A stretch of 64,000 bases of DNA, from NCBI RefSeq assembly GCF_051014685.1, contig NW_027479449.1, positions 1 through 64,000 on the forward strand. Reading direction: 5' to 3'. Within the stretch, counting starts at the first letter, position 1, and each line of letters starts with the position of its first letter. The notes under the pieces are model-generated. The model saw nothing but the letters and a program-made list of their open reading frames with translations. It was not told the DNA's origin and did not search any database. A program made the translations under genes and the position numbers. Below, one piece after another: positions 59,171-64,000 of this stretch. The DNA comes from Ptiloglossa arizonensis. Lineage: Eukaryota > Arthropoda > Insecta > Hymenoptera > Colletidae.

Positions 59171-62100
59171 AATGGCCTAGGGAGAAAATACGCATACAGT
59201 TGTAATCGGACGAGTTTCTACTTTCAGACGCAGCAGGAATTTTTGGGTTTGGTCAATCCGTTCGCGAGATATGGGAGTTTGAACCAAGAAATGGTTGAGA
59301 AGGCAAAAAATTTTTCGCAATTCTGCTGCTCCAAACGCTTAACCAGAATGGCCTCGGGAAAAAATACACATACCGCTGTAATCGGGCGAGTTTCTACTTT
59401 CAGATGCAATAGGTATTTTTGGGTTAGGTCAATCCGTTCGCGAGATATGGAAGTTTGAAGCCAAGAAATGGTTGAGAAGGCAAAAAATTTTTCGCAATTC
59501 TGCTGCTCCAAACGCTTAACCAGAATGGCCTAGGGAAAAAATACACATACCGTTGTAATCGGGCGAGTTTCTACTTTCAGACGCAACAGGAATTTTTGGG
59601 TTAGGTCAATCCTTTCGCGAGATATGGGAGTTTGAATCCAAGAAATGGATGCGAAGGCAAAAAATTTTTCGCAATTCTGCTGCTCCAAACGCTTAACCAG
59701 AATGGCCTAGGGAAAAAATACACATACCGTTGTAATCGGGCGAGTTTCTACTTTCAGATGCAATAGGAATTTTTGGGTTAGGTCAATCCGTTCGCGAGAT
59801 ATGGGAGTTTGAAGCCAAGAAATGGTTCAGAAGGCAAAAAATTTATCGCAATTCTGCTAATCCAAACGCTTAACCAGAATGGCCTAGGGAGAAAATACAC
59901 ATACCTTTGTAATCGGGCTAGTTTCTACTTTCAGAGGCAATAGGAATTTTTGGGTTAGGTCAATCCGTTCGCGAGATATGCGAGTTTGAAGCTAAGAAAT
60001 GGTTGAGAAGACAACAAATTTTTCGCAATGCTGCTGCTCCAAACGCTTAACCAGAATGGCCTAGGGAAAAAATACGCATACAGTTGTAATCGGACGAGTT
60101 TCTACTTTCAGACGCAGCAGGAATTTTTGGGTTTGGTCAATCCGTTCGCGAGATATGGGAGTTTGAAGCCAAGAAATGGTTGAGAAGGCAAAAAATTTTT
60201 CGCAATTCTGCTGCTCCAAACGCTTAACCAGAATGGCCTCGGGAAAAAATACACATACCGCTGTAATCGGGCGAGTTTCTACTTTCAGATGCAATAGGTA
60301 TTTTTGGGTTAGGTCAATCCGTTCGCGAGATATGGAAGTTTGAAGCCAAGAAATGGTTGAGAAGGCAAAAAATTTTTCGCAATTCTGCTGCTCCAAACGC
60401 TTAACCAGAATGGCCTGGGGAAAAAATACACATACCGTTGTAATCGGGCGAGTTTCTACTTTCAGACGCAACAGGAATTTTTGGGTTAGGTCAATCCTTT
60501 CGCGAGATATGGGAGTTTGAATCCAAGAAATGGATGCGAAGGCAAAAAATTTTTCGCAATTCTGCTGCTCCAAACGCTTAACCAGAATGGCCTAGGGAAA
60601 AAATACACATACCGTTGTAATCGGGCGAGTTTCTTCTTTCAGACGCAACAGGAATTTTTGGGTTAGGTCAATCCGTTCGCGAGATATGGGAGTTTGAATC
60701 CAAGAAATGGATGAGAAGGCAAAAAATTTTTCGCAATTCTGCTGCTCCAAACGCTTAACCAGAATGGCCTAGGGAAAAAATACACATACCGTTGTAATCG
60801 GGCTTGTTTCTACTTTCAGAGGCAATAGGAATTTTTGGGTTAGGTCAATCCGTTCGCGAGATATGCGAGTTTGAAGCTAAGAAATGGTTGAGAAGACAAC
60901 AAATTTTTCGCAATTCTGCTGCTCCAAACGCTTAACCAGAATGGCCTAGGGAAAAAATACACATACCGTTGTAATCGGGCGAGTTTCTACTTTCAGATGC
61001 AATAGGAATTTTTGGGTTAGGTCAATCCGTTCTCGAGATATGGGAGTTTGAAGCCAAAAAATGGTTCAGAAGGCAAAAAATTTATCGCAATTTTGCTAAT
61101 CCAAACGCTTAACCAGAATGGCCTAGGGAAAAAATACGCATAGAGTTGTAATCGGACGAGTTTCTACTTTCAGACGCAGCAGGAATTTTTGGGTTTGGTC
61201 AATCCGTTCGCGAGATATGGGAGTTTGAACCAAGAAATGGTTGAGAAGGCAAAAAATTTTTCGCAATTCTGCTGCTCCAAACGCTTAACCAGAATGGCCT
61301 CGGGAAAAAATACACATACCGCTGTAATCGGGCGAGTTTCTACTTTCAGATGCAATAGGTATTTTTGGGTTAGGTCAATCCGTTCGCGAGATATGGAAGT
61401 TTGAAGCCAAGAAATGGTTGAGAAGGCAAAAAATTTTTCGCAATTCTGCTGCTCCAAACGCTTAACCAGAATGGCCTAGGGAAAAAATACACATACCGTT
61501 GTAATCGGGCGAGTTTCTACTTTCAGACGCAACAGGAATTTTTGGGTTAGGTCAATCCTTTCGCGAGATATGGGAGTTTGAATCCAAGAAATGGATGCGA
61601 AGGCAAAAAATTTTTCGCAATTCTGCTGCTCCAAACGCTTAACCAGAATGGCCTAGGGAAAAAATACACATACCGTTGTAATCGGGCGAGTTTCTACTTT
61701 CAGATGCAATAGGAATTTTTGGGTTAGGTCAATCCGTTCGCGAGATATGGGAGTTTGAAGCCAAGAAATGGTTCAGAAGGCAAAAAATTTATCGCAATTC
61801 TGCTAATCCAAACGCTTAACCAGAATGGCCTAGGGAGAAAATACACATACCTTTGTAATCGGGCTAGTTTCTACTTTCAGAGGCAATAGGAATTTTTGGG
61901 TTAGGTCAATCCGTTCGCGAGATATGCGAGTTTGAAGCTAAGAAATGGTTGAGAAGACAACAAATTTTTCGCAATGCTGCTGCTCCAAACGCTTAACCAG
62001 AATGGCCTAGGGAAAAAATACGCATACAGTTGTAATCGGACGAGTTTCTACTTTCAGACGCAGCAGGAATTTTTGGGTTTGGTCAATCCGTTCGCGAGAT

Positions 62101-63062
62101 ATGGGAGTTTGAAGCCAAGAAATGGTTGAGAAGGCAAAAAATTTTTCGCAATTCTGCTGCTCCAAACGCTTAACCAGAATGGCCTCGGGAAAAAATACAC
62201 ATACCGCTGTAATCGGGCGAGTTTCTACTTTCAGATGCAATAGGTATTTTTGGGTTAGGTCAATCCGTTCGCGAGATATGGAAGTTTGAAGCCAAGAAAT
62301 GGTTGAGAAGGCAAAAAATTTTTCGCAATTCTGCTGCTCCAAACGCTTAACCAGAATGGCCTGGGGAAAAAATACACATACCGTTGTAATCGGGCGAGTT
62401 TCTACTTTCAGACGCAACAGGAATTTTTGGGTTAGGTCAATCCTTTCGCGAGATATGGGAGTTTGAATCCAAGAAATGGATGCGAAGGCAAAAAATTTTT
62501 CGCAATTCTGCTGCTCCAAACGCTTAACCAGAATGGCCTAGGGAAAAAATACACATACCGTTGTAATCGGGCGAGTTTCTTCTTTCAGACGCAACAGGAA
62601 TTTTTGGGTTAGGTCAATCCGTTCGCGAGATATGGGAGTTTGAATCCAAGAAATGGATGAGAAGGCAAAAAATTTTTCGCAATTCTGCTGCTCCAAACGC
62701 TTAACCAGAATGGCCTAGGGAAAAAATACACATACCGTTGTAATCGGGCTTGTTTCTACTTTCAGAGGCAATAGGAATTTTTGGGTTAGGTCAATCCGTT
62801 CGCGAGATATGCGAGTTTGAAGCTAAGAAATGGTTGAGAAGACAACAAATTTTTCGCAATTCTGCTGCTCCAAACGCTTAACCAGAATGGCCTAGGGAAA
62901 AAATACACATACCGTTGTAATCGGGCGAGTTTCTACTTTCAGATGCAATAGGAATTTTTGGGTTAGGTCAATCCGTTCTCGAGATATGGGAGTTTGAAGC
63001 CAAAAAATGGTTCAGAAGGCAAAAAATTTATCGCAATTTTGCTAATCCAAACGCTTAACCAG
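59171..63062. repeat. Higher-order repeat: 11-mer (1946 bp), third pair, marked by a shared deletion
   Basis: Copies at 59171-61116 and 61117-63062 are each 1946 bp because both carry the same one-base deletion in GTTTGAACCAAG (59281 and 61227). Other shared markers are TTCTCGAGATATGG (61031/62977), ATTTTGCTAATCC and CCTGGGG. A third unit begins at 63063 but has GAAGCCAAG restored. The start of copy 1 differs (GGGAGAAAATACGCATACAG) from copies 2 and 3 (GGGAAAAAATACGCATAGAG). Confidence 0.85.
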
Positions 63063-64000
63063 AATGGCCTAGGGAAAAAATACGCATAGAGTTGTAATCG
63101 GACGAGTTTCTACTTTCAGACGCAGCAGGAATTTTTGGGTTTGGTCAATCCGTTCGCGAGATATGGGAGTTTGAAGCCAAGAAATGGTTGAGAAGGCAAA
63201 AAATTTTTCGCAATTCTGCTGCTCCAAACGCTTAACCAGAATGGCCTCGGGAAAAAATACACATACCCCTGTAATCGGGCGAGTTTCTACTTTCAGATGC
63301 AATAGGTATTTTTGGGTTAGGTCAATCCGTTCGCGAGATATGGAAGTTTGAAGCCAAGAAATGGTTGAGAAGGCAAAAAATTTTTCGCAATTCTGCTGCT
63401 CCAAACGCTTAACCAGAATGGCCTAGGGAAAAAATACACATACCGTTGTAATCGGGCGAGTTTCTACTTTCAGACGCAACAGGAATTTTTGGATTAGGTC
63501 AATCCTTTCGCGAGGTATGTGAGTTTGAATCCAAGAAATGGATGCGAAGACAAAAAATTTTTCGCAATTCTGCTGCTCCAAACGCTTAACCAGAATGGCC
63601 TAGGGAAAAAATACACATACCGTTGAAATCGGGCGACTTTCTTCTTTCAGACGCAACAGGAATTTTTGGGTTAGGTCAATCCGTTCGCGAGATATGGGAG
63701 TTTGAATCCAAGGAATGGATGAGAAGGCAAAAAATTTTTCGCAATTCTGCTGCTCCAAACGCTTAACCAGAATGGCCTGGGGAAAAAATACACATACCGT
63801 TGTAATCGGGCGAGTTTCTACTTTCAGACGCAACAGGAATTTTTGGGTTAGGTCAATCCTTTCGCGAGATATGGGAGTTTGAATCCAAGAAATGGATGCG
63901 AAGGCAAAAAATTTTTCGCAATTCTGCTGCTCCAAACGCTTAACCAGAATGGCCTAGGGAAAAAATACACATACCGTTGTAATCGGGCGAGTTTCTTCTT
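63063..64000. repeat. Satellite, start of a further HOR unit, cut by window edge
   Basis: It opens with the same GCATAGAG monomer as the copy at 61117. It then gains private changes (CATACCCCTG, GAGGTATGTGAG, GTTGAAATCGGGCGACTT). About five monomers are visible before the window ends, and the array evidently continues. Confidence 0.75.

Larger units (their letters stand above)
4125..64000. repeat. 177-bp tandem satellite array, about 338 head-to-tail monomers
   Basis: Monomer starts (AATGGCCTAGG) fall at 4126, 4303, 4480, 4657, 4835, 5012, 5189 and so on to the window end, every 177 bp apart from scattered 1-bp indels. All monomers lie in the same orientation, with no inversion and no unrelated insertion after 4125. 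The consensus is about 42% GC and keeps several CpGs. Diagnostic variants recur at multiples of 177 bp (5, 6, 7, 9, 10, 11, 12, 13, 17, 24 and 44 monomers), showing higher-order structure. No gene, tRNA or rRNA is visible in the array. Open frames in it are by-products of the length 177 = 3 x 59. The array continues past the right edge. A centromeric or pericentromeric role is plausible but unproven. Confidence 0.98.

Noticed and set aside
5372..63935. Many 60-170 codon open frames in the satellite on both strands
   Set aside because: They recur with the monomer, have a 59-residue period, open or close by single monomer variants, and lack any recognisable domain. They are by-products of a tandem repeat whose length is divisible by 3.
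4125..64000. CRISPR array
   Set aside because: The repeats are contiguous 177-bp units with no unique spacers, and the context is eukaryotic.
4125..64000. tRNA, rRNA or other RNA gene within the satellite
   Set aside because: The whole stretch is accounted for by 177-bp monomers. I saw no tRNA box pattern or rRNA-like sequence.

Overview
The window looks like arthropod (probably insect) heterochromatin. It holds two things: part of a GC-rich R1-clade non-LTR retrotransposon (positions 1 to about 4124, minus strand), and an unbroken 177-bp tandem satellite from there to the end (about 4125-64000, roughly 338 monomers). The arthropod assignment rests on the retrotransposon. Its gag-like ORF1 has three zinc knuckles, and its ORF2 has an APE endonuclease followed by a reverse transcriptase, an arrangement known mainly from arthropod R1/TRAS/SART-type elements. 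I cannot name the species.

Retrotransposon (1-4124, minus strand). ORF1 and ORF2 are joined by a one-base overlapping stop-start, TAATG, at 2311-2315. Read codon by codon, ORF2 is open from 2313 to the left edge (771 codons) with every endonuclease and RT signature in place. It continues beyond the window, so its C-terminus and the 3' UTR are not visible. ORF1 is open for about 600 codons, but no 5' UTR or ATG start is visible. The satellite abuts ORF1 coding sequence at about 4124, so this copy is probably 5'-truncated. ORF1 would bind the RNA, and ORF2 would nick the target and reverse-transcribe the RNA there.

Satellite (4125-64000). The monomer is 177 bp and about 42% GC, in one orientation throughout, with only scattered 1-bp indels. 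Diagnostic variants show a mosaic of higher-order repeats (HORs). These are short-order units beside the retrotransposon (4126-7844), an 11-mer duplication (7845-11738), a 10-mer duplication (11916-15455) and another 11-mer (about 19150-23043). A block rich in private variants follows (about 24000-28000), then 13/12-mer spacing (28000-33500) and two 12-mer duplications (33509-37756 and 37934-42181). The rest has 7-mer steps (42182-46781), a three-copy segment displaced by 24 and 17 monomers (46782 to about 56950), and an 11-mer duplication (59171-63062).

Each typical monomer carries a 17-bp motif matching 8 of the 9 key positions of the mammalian CENP-B box, plus A-tracts including an A6T5 run. 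I infer a candidate centromeric or pericentromeric array, but the sequence alone cannot prove it. I see no host genes, RNA genes or CRISPR arrays. The open frames inside the satellite arise because 177 is divisible by 3.
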